Positions 1-6,322 of a DNA stretch of 6,498 nucleotides are shown here, piece after piece. The DNA is from Tannerella sp. GTDB lineage: Bacteria; Bacteroidota; Bacteroidia; Bacteroidales; Tannerellaceae. Position 1 is the first letter of the stretch; each line of letters begins with the position of its first letter. The notes below the pieces were generated by a model that made no database searches, was not told the DNA's origin, and saw only the letters and a program-made list of their open reading frames with translations. Position numbers and translations under genes: made by a program. The stretch covers positions 1 to 6,498 of the forward strand of contig JAISWC010000317.1 of NCBI GenBank assembly GCA_031271245.1, in the 5' to 3' direction.

Positions 1-241
1 ATAATGGCGATGTAACCAACGTCAATGTCCGTTTCGACGGCAAGATGTTCGGTTTACACAGCAGCAAATTACGGAATTGTTTATGAATTCAAGGACAAAC
101 GTTGTTGAACATATTACAAATACCTGTCACGAAGATGAATTGGAAGAAAGTGCAACCTGTCGGAATTTCCGGCAAGTTCGATTGGAAGGAAGCAGACATG
201 TTGCAAGAGAGTTGCGAATAATAACCAAAACAAAAAAATAA
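1..241 (+). pseudogene. RhuM-family protein remnant (frameshifted, truncated)
   Basis: This is a decayed piece of a RhuM-family gene, an accessory family often found on genomic islands and near restriction or toxin genes; its biochemical role is poorly known. The reading enters from the left edge in frame 3 and ends VNVRFDGKMFGL at 54-56. It then continues in frame 2 from 56 as TQQQITELFMNSRTNVVEHI, followed by the family-typical stretches EDELEESATCRNF and RQVRLEGSRHVARELR, up to TAA at 239-241. In frame 3 a TGA at 84-86 would stop translation. Loss of one base near 55-56 explains the break, and it falls inside the conserved WLTQQQ-type motif, where the expected Trp reads Gly. The usual YNLDMIISVGYR-type continuation is absent, so the 3' half is deleted. 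No start is visible in the window. Recognition is from remembered family motifs; confidence is good for the family and high for it being broken. Confidence 0.72.
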
Positions 242-248
242 GCCTGAT

Positions 249-755
249 ATGAAGAATGATTACATTGAAACAGATTTATCAAAAATCAAACATCTCGCCT
301 CTGTGCGAGAAAACGAAAACATCCGTTTCCGAACCTATTTAAAAGGTAAAGACCTTATTAAGGTGGATCGTATTGTCCATCAATTGCATAAAGAGATTAC
401 CGGACTAATTGACTGTACGCTGTGTGGTAATTGTTGTCGCGATTTGAAGCCGAAATTACACAAGGAAGATCTTGCGAGATTGGCTCAACTGGAAAATACT
501 ACCCCCGAAAATTATACGGACAATTACTGTGAAGAAGACATTAGCGGTATTTTTCTTCACACTATGCCATGCCGTTATTTGGAAGGAAAGAAGTGTAGTA
601 TATATGAGAGCCGTCCTGAAGAATGTCGCCATTTTCCCTATACCGATAAAGAAAAATTTATATTCCGGTTATGGGGTATGCTGGGATTTTATGCCATTTG
701 CCCAATAGTATTCAATTTAATGGAAAGGCTGAAAGACAGGCTTCGATTCTATTAA
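249..755 (+). CDS. YkgJ-family cysteine-cluster protein
   Basis: A 168-residue protein with the pattern of the YkgJ / CxxCxxCC family, predicted to bind zinc or iron; the cellular role is unknown. The sequence shows CTLCGNCC (C56, C59, C62, C63), then CRYLEGKKCSIYESRPEECRHFP (C108, C116, C126), and a further Cys at 151 in AICPIVFNLMERL. These match the usual order of the family: Cys cluster, CxxL...CxIYexRPxxCxxFP, then a late Cys. The length is normal for the family and the frame is intact. The ATG at 249 begins 8 bases after the stop of the RhuM remnant, and no clear Shine-Dalgarno site or promoter is visible. The gene is AT-rich (about 37% GC in sampled lines), unlike the genes to the right, which suggests separate origin. 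It lies between two broken genes yet keeps all its cysteines, so it may still be functional. Confidence 0.88.
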   Translation: MKNDYIETDLSKIKHLASVRENENIRFRTYLKGKDLIKVDRIVHQLHKEITGLIDCTLCGNCCRDLKPKLHKEDLARLAQLENTTPENYTDNYCEEDISGIFLHTMPCRYLEGKKCSIYESRPEECRHFPYTDKEKFIFRLWGMLGFYAICPIVFNLMERLKDRLRFY

Positions 756-785
756 CGTCTGATATTCCAAACGAAACATGTATCT

Positions 786-1010
786 TTGTGCGCAATATCA
801 AACATTATAAAGCGAACAAAATATACTTTACTGCTCCGCCGGACAAAAATACTGGAAGAATTAGGCGAGGACATCAAACTGGCGCGGCTCCGACGAAAAC
901 TAAGCGCCGAGCAGGTTGCCGAACGGGCGGGCATTTCCCGTTCCACGCGCTGGCAGATTGAAAAAGGTTTGCCGAATGTGTCGATGGGATATTATGCGCA
1001 AGTATTTTAA
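786..1010 (+). pseudogene. HipB/XRE-type helix-turn-helix regulator remnant
   Basis: The frame open from just after the ykgJ stop encodes, from about 834, RRTKILEELGEDIKLARLRR, then KLSAEQVAERAGISRS, then TRWQIEKGLPNVSMGYYAQVF and a stop. This is the DNA-binding half of an XRE regulator of the kind paired with HipA-like kinases in Bacteroidota. Several things point to decay. There is no ATG in frame; the only candidate start is TTG at 786, followed by about 16 residues with no family resemblance. Residue 55, in the recognition helix where the family has Leu, is Arg (CGC at 948-950). The protein ends where homologues go on for some 20-30 more residues (the VLFALGLEKD-type tail). No HipA gene follows. 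It could alternatively be a short active HTH protein started at TTG, which I consider less likely. It is GC-rich, unlike ykgJ. Confidence 0.68.
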
Positions 1011-1061
1011 AGTCGCCGTCGGCAAGGTTCTGTGCCCGTGTCGCCACGGCCGGACCCTAAT

Positions 1062-1117
1062 ACGGTTTCTCCATCCGAAAGGGGGGATAAAAGCAGGTTA
1101 ACATGGCCGGAAACCGT
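1062..1117. repeat. 8-bp inverted repeat in non-coding gap
   Basis: ACGGTTTC at 1062-1069 is repeated as its exact reverse complement GAAACCGT at 1110-1117, with 40 bases between. The flanks GGCCGGACC (left) and GCCGGTCGG (right) extend the symmetry imperfectly. The stretch 1011-1182 has no convincing gene. The repeat could be a leftover of the deleted HTH locus or chance; no U-tract supports a terminator. Confidence 0.35.
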
Positions 1118-1193
1118 GCCGGTCGGATCGCTTAAAACTTCTACCAAAAGTTCCATTGCTTTGATTATAAATTGATTTACGGATATGAATTAC

Positions 1194-1234
1194 TTTTTTT
1201 CGACAGATTTCATCTGTCGAGAGATGAAAAAAAA
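1194..1234. repeat. Perfect 9-bp stem with T-run and A-run arms
   Basis: TCGACAGAT (1200-1208), a TTC loop and ATCTGTCGA (1212-1220) form a perfect hairpin. It is preceded by a T run (1194-1200) and followed after GAGATG by eight A (1227-1234). It starts 15 bases beyond the stop codon of the WbqC-family gene (minus strand), where an operon terminator would be expected. The tracts have the wrong polarity for an intrinsic terminator on either strand: U precedes and A follows. The T and A arms could pair to lengthen the stem. It may be a 3'-end processing or protective hairpin, or a protein-binding dyad. Confidence 0.6.
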
Positions 1235-1235
1235 C

Positions 1236-1886
1236 TCATGTGTGTTTTCCGCTACCAGAAGGTTCGGACAACACCGACTGCTGCAATACGCTTACCGTCT
1301 CCGGCCCCATGTTGAACAGCAGGTCAACGATGCTCAGATTCGGGAGAAAGCCGTGTTTCTCACAGAAGACCTGATAATAGGGTTTCGGAAGAAAAGACCG
1401 GTCTGCGCCGGGGTGTTTCGGGCGAATGGATTCGCGGAAGTCGTTAGGGACGAAAGGCGCGTAGTGCGAGGTAAACCGGACATCGGGCTGAAGGCCGGCT
1501 AATTCGCAGACTAATTGCCGGAGCGCTTCGTTGAAATCGAACAGAAAATCGAATTTCCGGGTATAAAACGGCGCGAAATCGTCCTGACAGTATTCGAAAA
1601 AGGGACTCAGTCCGTAGGCCGATACCAGCGCCTGCCAGTGGAGATGACGCCAGTGGCCGTGGTCGGAGATGCGGATGTCTTTGGTCAAGCATTTCTCCGT
1701 CAGGGGCTTTTCGACAGGCACCGTCAAGACCTGTACGCCATTCGCACCGGCAATCAGGTAACGGTTGCGGTACGTCTGTTTCAGGTAATTTTCCGCCGTT
1801 TCGAGACAGACCGTCTCATACGACAGCAGTTTGGTGTAGTACTGCACCGGCGCCAGACAGGCCGAAGAAAGATAAACCGCCGCCAT
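1236..1886 (-). CDS. WbqC-family protein
   Basis: A 216-residue protein of the WbqC-like family, found in Bacteroidota and in some polysaccharide loci; no enzymatic activity is established to my knowledge. Family-typical stretches in order are YLSSACLAPVQYYTKLL (5-21), NYLKQTYRNRYLIAGANG (33-50), KDIRISDHGHWRHLHWQ (69-85), SAYGLSPFFEYCQDDFAPFY (89-108), FLFDFNEALRQLVCEL (114-129), KPYYQVFCEKHGFLPNLSI (168-186) and DLLFNMGP (188-195). I choose the ATG at 1886: the family N-terminus begins there, and it overlaps the stop of the upstream lepB2 gene by one base (TGATG), a usual sign of translational coupling. An in-frame ATG 48 bases upstream (1934) would add residues encoded inside lepB2 with no family resemblance. 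There is no signal peptide or membrane segment, so it is probably cytoplasmic. It is the last gene of the dapB-lepB1-lepB2 operon. Confidence 0.88.
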   Translation of the reverse strand: MAAVYLSSACLAPVQYYTKLLSYETVCLETAENYLKQTYRNRYLIAGANGVQVLTVPVEKPLTEKCLTKDIRISDHGHWRHLHWQALVSAYGLSPFFEYCQDDFAPFYTRKFDFLFDFNEALRQLVCELAGLQPDVRFTSHYAPFVPNDFRESIRPKHPGADRSFLPKPYYQVFCEKHGFLPNLSIVDLLFNMGPETVSVLQQSVLSEPSGSGKHT

Positions 1887-2743
1887 CAGCGGATGCGTTT
1901 GAACATCCGTTTGCGGTCGTTGCTGAACCAGCAAAACCAGACGTTTCCCACCGTCGAACTTTCGGGAATCAGTCCCAGATGACGGGAATCCACGGCTTCA
2001 TCCGATCCGTCGGACAGCATCCAGTAATAATTCTGCCGGAAAAGAAAGGTCGTCACTTCCCTGCCGTCCATCCACAGTTTCCCGTCGTGCACCGACACCT
2101 TGCCGTCCGTTTCGCGCCGGATCGCATCCCGATACAGTTTCAGGGAAATTGAGTCCGGATGACAGACATATCCGTCGAACGGAACTACAAACGCATAACT
2201 TGCAGATTCATCCGCGAGCAGTTCCATTTTCACGATGGACGGCAGATTTTCCCGAATCATCCGTTCTTCCTCGTCCGTCAGGCGGAGCGTCAGGCTTTGC
2301 ATGTCTTCCGATACGTTCCGGCAGGGAATCTCCAGCTGTTTCAGGATGTCCAGCAGGGGTGCCCTGACGTCTTTCCGGATACGAAACAGACGAAGCGGCG
2401 CAGGGACGTTTGGGAACCATCGTCTGCCGACCCGAAAGCCTCCGGCGGTGATGTATACCGTGTCGCCGGGCATTCCCGCGCAGCGGCTGAGCAACAGTGT
2501 CGAAGCAGCAGCGTCTCCGGAAGGAGGACGGAACAGAACGATCCGGTTGCGTCCCGGATTGGTAGCGCTGCGCACCTTGTTTGCCAGTACGAAATCACCC
2601 TTTTGCACCGCTTCGCTCATGGAACTGGTCGAGATACGGTACGAACCGGCGCAAAAGAAGCGCAGTCCCGCCGCTGTCAGGACGATCAGCAGCAGACTGC
2701 CTGCGCAGGATAATGAACGGCGCATCTTCCCTGTCCGGTTCAT
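1886..2743 (-). CDS. Signal peptidase I-like paralogue (S26) lacking the catalytic Lys
   Basis: A 285-residue S26-family protein with one N-terminal membrane segment (about 13-30) and the rest probably periplasmic. The nucleophile box is present as YRISTSSMSEAVQKGDFVLANK, with S41 before M42. The lysine box reads LLSRCAGMPGDTVYI, where the neighbouring lepB1 reads YVKRCVGMPGD, so the general-base Lys is Ser86. The last box reads SDGSDEAVDSR (244-254) in place of GDNRxxSxDSR. The Asp-Ser-Arg is kept, but the Ser equivalent to E. coli LepB Ser278, which contacts the catalytic Lys, is Ala250. A segment of about 120 residues between the boxes has no recognised domain. I infer an altered or non-catalytic peptidase, perhaps a partner of lepB1. 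I recall similar changes in paralogues of Bacteroides but could not check this. It lies 30 bases after lepB1 and shares one base with the WbqC gene. ATG at 2743 is the first start; Met7 is an alternative. Confidence 0.85.
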   Translation of the reverse strand: MNRTGKMRRSLSCAGSLLLIVLTAAGLRFFCAGSYRISTSSMSEAVQKGDFVLANKVRSATNPGRNRIVLFRPPSGDAAASTLLLSRCAGMPGDTVYITAGGFRVGRRWFPNVPAPLRLFRIRKDVRAPLLDILKQLEIPCRNVSEDMQSLTLRLTDEEERMIRENLPSIVKMELLADESASYAFVVPFDGYVCHPDSISLKLYRDAIRRETDGKVSVHDGKLWMDGREVTTFLFRQNYYWMLSDGSDEAVDSRHLGLIPESSTVGNVWFCWFSNDRKRMFKRIR

Positions 2744-2773
2744 GCAAATTCCATTCTTGAATCCTGATTTGCC

Positions 2774-4174
2774 TCAGTCCGCGTGCACGAGCCGGAACAT
2801 CCGTTTCCAGCGGATACCGCCGTTGAAGAGATTGCGATCCTTGTCGATCGAAAGCCAGATCAGGATGGGTTTGCCGACGATGTGATCTTCGGGGACAAAA
2901 CCCCACGAGCGGCTGTCTGCGCTGTTGTGGCGGTTGTCGCCCATCATGAAATAGTAGTCGTAGCGGAATGTATAGGTCGTTTCCGGCTTGCCGTTGATGA
3001 GGATTTTCCCGTCCGGAGTAATTTCCAGCGTATTGTGCTCATAGTTCCGGATGCAACGGCTGTAGAACGCCAGATTCCGTTCGTCCAGCGCGACGGTGGC
3101 GCCTTTTTTCGGTATCCAGACCGGGCCGAAGTTGTCGCGTGTCCAGCCCGTCCGGTAATCAGCCGGATAAACCATGCTCCATTCGTCTTTCTCGACCTTC
3201 ACCTGCCTGACCGTCGGTATTTTTTTTACACGCTCCAGAGCCTTCGCCGTGAGCGGCATGCAGTACACCGGATTGAAACGGCCTGCCTGGTCGGGCTTGA
3301 ATCCCAGATACGCCAGCAACTGATAATAGTTGGTGCTGGCGGAAAGCAGGTTCCGGTCGCCCTTGCTGACGTCGAGCAGGCGGAACTGTTCCTCCGTCAA
3401 CACGGAACCGTCCGTCTCCACATAATAATTGAACTGCAACTTCTCCGGATTTTTCGCCGCTACGCCGTTGATGAAAAGCTGGTTGTCAACGATCGCCAGC
3501 GAATCGCCGGGCATGCCCACGCATCGCTTGACGTAATTCTCCCGCTTGTCTACCGGACGGTAAATCACGTCGCCATATCTGTTTTTGTTTGCGAGAATCG
3601 TCTCCCGGCCATCCTCCAGGAGCAGCGTGTAATAGTCGGGATTCGTCACTTTCAGCGTGACCGTATCGCCGGCCGGAAAATTGAATACCACAATGTCATT
3701 ACGTTTCAGCGTTCCGGTACCCTTTACCCGCTTGTAGCCCCATTCCGGCCAGTCGAGGTAGGACTTGCAGTTGAGAAAGGGAATCGTATTCTGGACCAGG
3801 GGAAACGAAATCGGTGTGTTCGGCACCCGCGGGCCGTAACTCAGTTTGCTGACGAACAGATAATCGCCCACTAATAAGGTCTTTTCCAGCGAGGAACTGG
3901 GTATCTGGTAGTTCTGAAACACAAACAGGTTAATCAGATAGACGGCAATCAGGGCAAACAGGATATCGTCTATCCATTCCAGCATATCGCGCACCTTCGG
4001 GAGCTTCGACTTTTTCCACGCCCCCCAGGGCACGAAGTGGGTCAGAAATATATCCGCCAGCACAATGAGGCCGAACAGCAGCCACAGGTTTTCCATCCAG
4101 ACGGAAAACAGAATATACAGCACCGACCAGCTTCCGAAGCCAATCCACTGTCTTTTTAAAATCTTTCTCTTCAT
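2774..4174 (-). CDS. lepB: Signal peptidase I
   Basis: A 466-residue type I signal peptidase, which cleaves signal peptides from exported proteins on the outer face of the cytoplasmic membrane. Three membrane segments lie at about 11-28, 29-49 and 70-87, separated by a basic cytoplasmic loop (KKSKLPK, 54-60). All catalytic boxes are present: IPSSSLEKTLLVGDYLFVSK, with nucleophile Ser95; ENYVKRCVGMPGD, with general base Lys216; and MGDNRHNSADSRSWGFVPED (411-430), with Ser418, Asp420 and Arg422 kept. The residue after the catalytic Ser is Leu where most enzymes have Met. It is longer than E. coli LepB (324 residues), mainly through an insertion of about 140 residues between the lysine and GDNR boxes, which I believe is usual in Bacteroidota. 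It sits 39 bases after dapB and 30 before the paralogue, in an apparent operon. ATG at 4174 is the natural start; no strong Shine-Dalgarno is seen. Confidence 0.96.
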   Translation of the reverse strand: MKRKILKRQWIGFGSWSVLYILFSVWMENLWLLFGLIVLADIFLTHFVPWGAWKKSKLPKVRDMLEWIDDILFALIAVYLINLFVFQNYQIPSSSLEKTLLVGDYLFVSKLSYGPRVPNTPISFPLVQNTIPFLNCKSYLDWPEWGYKRVKGTGTLKRNDIVVFNFPAGDTVTLKVTNPDYYTLLLEDGRETILANKNRYGDVIYRPVDKRENYVKRCVGMPGDSLAIVDNQLFINGVAAKNPEKLQFNYYVETDGSVLTEEQFRLLDVSKGDRNLLSASTNYYQLLAYLGFKPDQAGRFNPVYCMPLTAKALERVKKIPTVRQVKVEKDEWSMVYPADYRTGWTRDNFGPVWIPKKGATVALDERNLAFYSRCIRNYEHNTLEITPDGKILINGKPETTYTFRYDYYFMMGDNRHNSADSRSWGFVPEDHIVGKPILIWLSIDKDRNLFNGGIRWKRMFRLVHAD

Positions 4175-4213
4175 ATCTTTATTTAAATTGGTGTATCTAT
4201 ACGGGAAACAGCA

Positions 4214-4936
4214 TCAATTCCCCAGTTGCAGTAAATCTTCCATTCCCAGCCATCCTTTCTTTCCGACGGTGAACTCGGCGGCAAGCACAGCGCCCAGCGC
4301 AAATCCCGCACGGTTTTTGGCGCTGTGTTTGATTTGAATATAATCGATGTCCGATTCATACGTCACTTCGTGTATGCCGGGCACTTCACCCTCGCGGATG
4401 GCGTTGATCACCAAATCGGTCGAGTTGCCCGTTTCGCGGAGCGTCCACTGTTTTTTCCGGTCCAGTTGTGCAATCAGATCGTCGGCCAGCGTGAGCGCCG
4501 TGCCGCTCGGCGCATCCAGTTTGTGTATGTGATGCGTTTCCGAGAGGTGGACGTCGTAAGCCGGAAAACCATTCATCAGCCGCGCCAGATAACGGTTCAC
4601 GGCAAAGAACAGATTGACGCCGATGCTGTAGTTCGAGGCATAGAAAAACGTTTTCCCCTCCCTTTCGCACATGGAACGGACTTCGTCCATCCGTCCCAGC
4701 CAGCCGGTCGTCCCGGATACCACGGGAACGTTTGCCGCAAAACACGCCGTGAAATTGTCGAACGCTGTCGCCGGAGCCGAAAACTCAATCGCCACGTCCG
4801 CATTCGCGAAGGTCTCCGAATGAAAGTCGGCCCGGTTGTCCACGTCGATGATCGACACAATTTCGTGTCCCCGTTCCAGTGCAATCATTTCGATGGTTTT
4901 ACCCATCTTTCCATAACCTATAAGAGCTATTTTCAT
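4214..4936 (-). CDS. dapB: 4-hydroxy-tetrahydrodipicolinate reductase
   Basis: DapB reduces the product of DapA to tetrahydrodipicolinate with NAD(P)H, the second committed step of the diaminopimelate/lysine pathway that feeds peptidoglycan; it acts in the cytoplasm. The 240-residue sequence has the nucleotide-binding loop GYGKMG (7-12), an acidic D31 at the end of the second strand, VVSGTTGWL (72-80), YASNYSIGVN (99-108) and the catalytic ETHHIHKLDAPSGTA (133-147), with His135 and Lys139 matching E. coli His159 and Lys163. RAGFALGA follows at 209-216. The protein is some 30 residues shorter than the E. coli enzyme; the Bacteroidota form is usually this short. It is the first gene of the minus-strand operon. 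A TATATTTG element 56-63 bases upstream of the ATG is a likely promoter part. The frame is intact and all key residues are present. Confidence 0.97.
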   Translation of the reverse strand: MKIALIGYGKMGKTIEMIALERGHEIVSIIDVDNRADFHSETFANADVAIEFSAPATAFDNFTACFAANVPVVSGTTGWLGRMDEVRSMCEREGKTFFYASNYSIGVNLFFAVNRYLARLMNGFPAYDVHLSETHHIHKLDAPSGTALTLADDLIAQLDRKKQWTLRETGNSTDLVINAIREGEVPGIHEVTYESDIDYIQIKHSAKNRAGFALGAVLAAEFTVGKKGWLGMEDLLQLGN

Positions 4937-4989
4937 TTGTCAAATTATTAAAAATCCTGTTCCGTATTTATTTTTACGCGCCACAGGCG

Positions 4990-4999
4990 TGCAAATATA
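4990..4999 (-). promoter_or_regulatory. Probable -7 element of the dapB operon promoter
   Basis: On the minus strand the sequence TATATTTGCA fits the Bacteroidota -7 consensus TAnnTTTG. It would place the transcript start near 4985 and give a leader of about 50 bases before the dapB ATG. No TTTG is present at the usual -33 spacing, so support rests on the -7 box and position. Confidence 0.5.
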
Positions 5000-5011
5000 G
5001 AGATTTTGTAT

Positions 5012-5019
5012 TAGATTTG
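5012..5019 (+). promoter_or_regulatory. Probable -7 element of the DUF2851 promoter
   Basis: TAGATTTG matches TAnnTTTG on the plus strand and would start transcription near 5025, leaving a leader of about 22 bases. A weak AAGGAA at 5035-5040 lies 7 bases before the ATG and could serve as ribosome binding site. No clear -33 TTTG is seen. The element mirrors the dapB -7 box 12 bases away. Confidence 0.42.
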
Positions 5020-5047
5020 GGCATTTAATTTTACAAGGAACCTAAAA

Positions 5048-6322
5048 ATGGAACGTTTATTGCAATATGCATGGAAATACAGGCTTTATGACGGGGCCGG
5101 TTTGTGTACGGCGGAAGGCCTTCCGGTCGTGATCATCGACCCGGGCATCCAAAATCCGGATGCGGGACCGGATTTTTTCAATGCCAAAATCCGCGTGGGC
5201 GGCACGGTCTGGGTCGGATGTGTGGAAATTCACCGCAAAGCCTCCGAGTGGCACGTGCACCGTCACGACCGCGACCCGGCATACGACTCGGTTATCCTGC
5301 ACGTGGTCGAGGAAGACGACACGCCGGTCCGGCGGACGAACGGCGAAATCGTCCGGCAGACCGTCATCCGCGTACCGTCCGGTGTGAGGGAACATATCGA
5401 GTGGCTGCTTTCGCGCGACACGCTGACGCCGTGTCTCGAACGAATCCGCGAAGTTGAACCCGTTCACCTGTCGGCCTGGCTGACCGCCCTGATCAGCGAA
5501 CGGCTGGAACGGAAAACGGACACTGTCCTTACGCTGCTGGAACGTCATGACAACGACTGGAACGGGGTCTTTTACATCACGCTGATGCGCAGTTTCGGAT
5601 TCGGCACCAACAGCGATGCCTTCGAATGGCTGGCCGAAAGCCTTCCGTTCCACTGCCTTCGCAAACACCGCGACAGCCGCCTGTCCGTAGAGGCGCTGCT
5701 CTTCGGACAGGCCGGTCTGCTGGCCGAGACAGCCGACGATCCGTACAGTCAGTTGCTGCGGCGGGAATATGCCTTTTTGCAAAAGAAATACGGTCTGAAG
5801 CCGGTCGAGGGATTTCTGTTCAAAAAACTGCGGACACGCCCGGTCAATTTTCCGCATATCCGGCTGGCACAGTTGGCCGCCATCTGGTCGGCAAACGATA
5901 CGCTGTTTTCCGAAATACTGGAAAACAGCGGGCTGGAGATGCTGAAAAACCGGTTCAACGTATCCGTATCCGAGTATTGGGAAACACACTACCGTTTCGG
6001 AGCCGTTTCGCCACACCAGAAAAAGCCGGTCGGCGCAGGTGCGGTACACGTTATCCTGATAAACACGGTAGTTCCCGTGCTGTTTGCGTATGGAAAGAAG
6101 AAACGGCTGCCGGAATACACTGCGCGTGCATTGCAACTGTTGGAAGACCTCCCGCCGGAATGTAACAGCCTTGTCAAAACGTTCACGGGAGCCGGCGTCG
6201 CGGTGAAAAATGCCGCCGATACGCAGGCGCTCATTCAGTTGAGACGCGAATACTGCGAAAAAAAGAAATGCCTCTACTGTCGTATCGCGTATCATTTGAT
6301 CCGGAAGCGTAGCGGAATGTGA
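5048..6322 (+). CDS. DUF2851-family protein
   Basis: A 424-residue protein that I recognise as DUF2851, a family of unknown function typical of Bacteroidota. The N-terminal part carries the most conserved-looking stretches: NPDAGPDFFNAKI (36-48), VWVGCVEIHRKASEWHVHRH (54-73) and AYDSVILHVVEEDD (78-91). The middle is helical-looking with no recognised domain. Near the C-terminus C372 is followed by EYCEKKKCLYCRIAYHL (401-417; C403, C408, C411), four cysteines that could hold a metal ion or an iron-sulfur cluster. Asp42, Glu60 and His62 in predicted strands resemble a diverged PD-(D/E)XK nuclease core, but this is only inference. There is no signal peptide or membrane segment, so it is probably cytoplasmic. 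The ATG at 5048 has AAGGAA at 5035-5040. It is transcribed away from dapB with no co-directional neighbour in the window; the frame is intact. Confidence 0.88.
   Translation: MERLLQYAWKYRLYDGAGLCTAEGLPVVIIDPGIQNPDAGPDFFNAKIRVGGTVWVGCVEIHRKASEWHVHRHDRDPAYDSVILHVVEEDDTPVRRTNGEIVRQTVIRVPSGVREHIEWLLSRDTLTPCLERIREVEPVHLSAWLTALISERLERKTDTVLTLLERHDNDWNGVFYITLMRSFGFGTNSDAFEWLAESLPFHCLRKHRDSRLSVEALLFGQAGLLAETADDPYSQLLRREYAFLQKKYGLKPVEGFLFKKLRTRPVNFPHIRLAQLAAIWSANDTLFSEILENSGLEMLKNRFNVSVSEYWETHYRFGAVSPHQKKPVGAGAVHVILINTVVPVLFAYGKKKRLPEYTARALQLLEDLPPECNSLVKTFTGAGVAVKNAADTQALIQLRREYCEKKKCLYCRIAYHLIRKRSGM

Noticed and set aside
87..221. Frame-3 reading ending in GKFDWKEADMLQESCE after the TGA at 84-86
   Set aside because: It competes with the frame-2 reading over the same bases, and frame 2 matches RhuM motifs throughout, so this is a shadow.
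1007..1156. Minus-strand frame of 49 residues in the gap after the HTH remnant
   Set aside because: No similarity recognised, no ribosome site or promoter, and it ends inside the remnant; probably chance.
1194..1234. Intrinsic terminator of the dapB-wbqC operon
   Set aside because: The stem is good, but the T run precedes and the A run follows on both strands, so the canonical U-tract is missing.
1887..1934. 16-residue N-terminal extension of the WbqC-family protein from the upstream ATG
   Set aside because: These bases lie inside lepB2, the added residues show no family similarity, and the ATG at 1886 gives both the family N-terminus and a coupled TGATG.
2783..3874. Open frame of 363 residues on the plus strand, antisense to lepB1
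   Set aside because: It is entirely opposite an intact signal peptidase gene with all catalytic residues, and shows no motif of its own.
4325..4951. Plus-strand open frame of 208 residues opposite dapB
   Set aside because: Shadow of a clearly identified enzyme; Arg/His-rich with no recognisable domain.
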